Shown piece after piece: positions 8,033-8,324 of a stretch of 8,324 nt of DNA. The DNA is from Defluviitaleaceae bacterium. GTDB taxonomy: Bacteria > Bacillota_A > Clostridia > Lachnospirales > WQUN01. The notes beneath the pieces are model-generated. The model made no database searches. It saw only the letters and a list, made by a program, of their open reading frames with translations, and was not told where the DNA came from. A program made the translations under genes and the position numbers. Where the stretch lies: positions 1-8,324 of the forward strand of contig WREB01000034.1 of NCBI GenBank assembly GCA_009779525.1. Direction: 5' to 3'. Positions within the stretch are counted from its first letter, which is position 1; each line of letters begins with the position of its first letter.

Positions 8033-8324
8033 TCAGTAAGCCAATTCGATCATCTGGTGGCATTCAAGTCTCGGGACGATAAATTTGACCGCCTTTCCCG
8101 CGCGTTCGAGCGAAACCGGGACGTTTTGCGGGACGAGCTTCGCCCCCTTGATTACGTTTGGCGCGCTGACGCTTACGTTCACATCGTAGATAGGGACGAT
8201 GTCCTCGATCACTTGGATTCCGTTGCCCCGCGCGACCGGCGAAGCGTAAAGCAGATGGCAGACATACCTGCCTTCCTTTTTTTGCTCCATAAGCGTTACC
8301 GTCCCCTGCGCCGGCAAATCGGTC
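8033..8324 (-). CDS. C-terminal end of a probable glycoside hydrolase (cut by window edge)
   Basis: The last 96 codons of a longer gene run from the right window edge to TGA at 8035-8033. The frame is open to the edge, so the TTG at 8317 is only an internal Leu codon. The segment is beta-rich and reads PAQGTVTLMEQ, RYVCHLLYASPVARG, VIEDIVPIYDVNVSV, then VPRLECHQMIELAY at the end. From memory, the combination of R-Y-V-x-H-L-L, V-I-E-D-x-x-P-x-x-D-V and a terminal C-H-Q-M resembles the C-terminal beta-sandwich of bacterial beta-galactosidase-like or alpha-amylase-like hydrolases with a beta-galactosidase trimerisation domain. No catalytic domain is visible, so the enzyme class and substrate cannot be stated. 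It is convergent with ppk and apparently unrelated to the proteostasis/polyphosphate operon. That a real coding region ends here is more certain than its product. Confidence 0.6.
   Translation of the reverse strand, partial: TDLPAQGTVTLMEQKKEGRYVCHLLYASPVARGNGIQVIEDIVPIYDVNVSVSAPNVIKGAKLVPQNVPVSLERAGKAVKFIVPRLECHQMIELAY

Overview
The window looks like a chromosomal core segment from a GC-rich member of the Bacillota, most likely an uncultured clostridium. This assignment rests on gene order (tig-clpP-clpX), the clostridial style of the trigger factor and of the Ppx/GppA-HD protein, AGGAGG-type ribosome binding sites, and a tRNA gene with no encoded CCA. The placement is an inference; no 16S or database search supports it. 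I see no mobile element, CRISPR array or phage gene.

Layout, left to right. (1) Positions 1-879, minus strand: the N-terminal 293 residues of the chromosome-condensation ATPase SMC, cut by the window edge. (2) Positions 880-1193: a divergent intergenic region holding, on the minus strand, a near-consensus promoter, a tRNA with anticodon CAU and a rho-independent terminator, and on the plus strand an extended -10 promoter for the next operon. (3) Positions 1194-8023, plus strand: a tightly packed five-gene run, tig, clpP, clpX, a ppx/gppA-like HD protein and ppk. Gaps are 16, -11, 1 and -4 bases, so it is very probably one operon with translational coupling. (4) Positions 8033-8324, minus strand: the C-terminal end of a convergent gene, probably a glycoside hydrolase. 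Its terminator hairpin appears to lie inside the 3' end of ppk.

How the genes work together: tig, clpP and clpX form the familiar protein-quality-control set, with a nascent-chain chaperone, a peptidase and its AAA+ unfoldase. Downstream, where many Bacillota carry lon, this genome has polyphosphate genes: a kinase that makes polyphosphate and a divergent Ppx/GppA-family protein that may degrade or sense it, or act on (p)ppGpp. The arrangement suggests proteostasis and polyphosphate metabolism are expressed together. The most unusual protein is the Ppx/GppA homologue: its second phosphate-binding motif is degenerate while its C-terminal HD metal site looks intact. No wholly new system is evident; the interest lies in this operon composition, the divergent ppx, a basic tail on ClpX and the compact regulatory signals.
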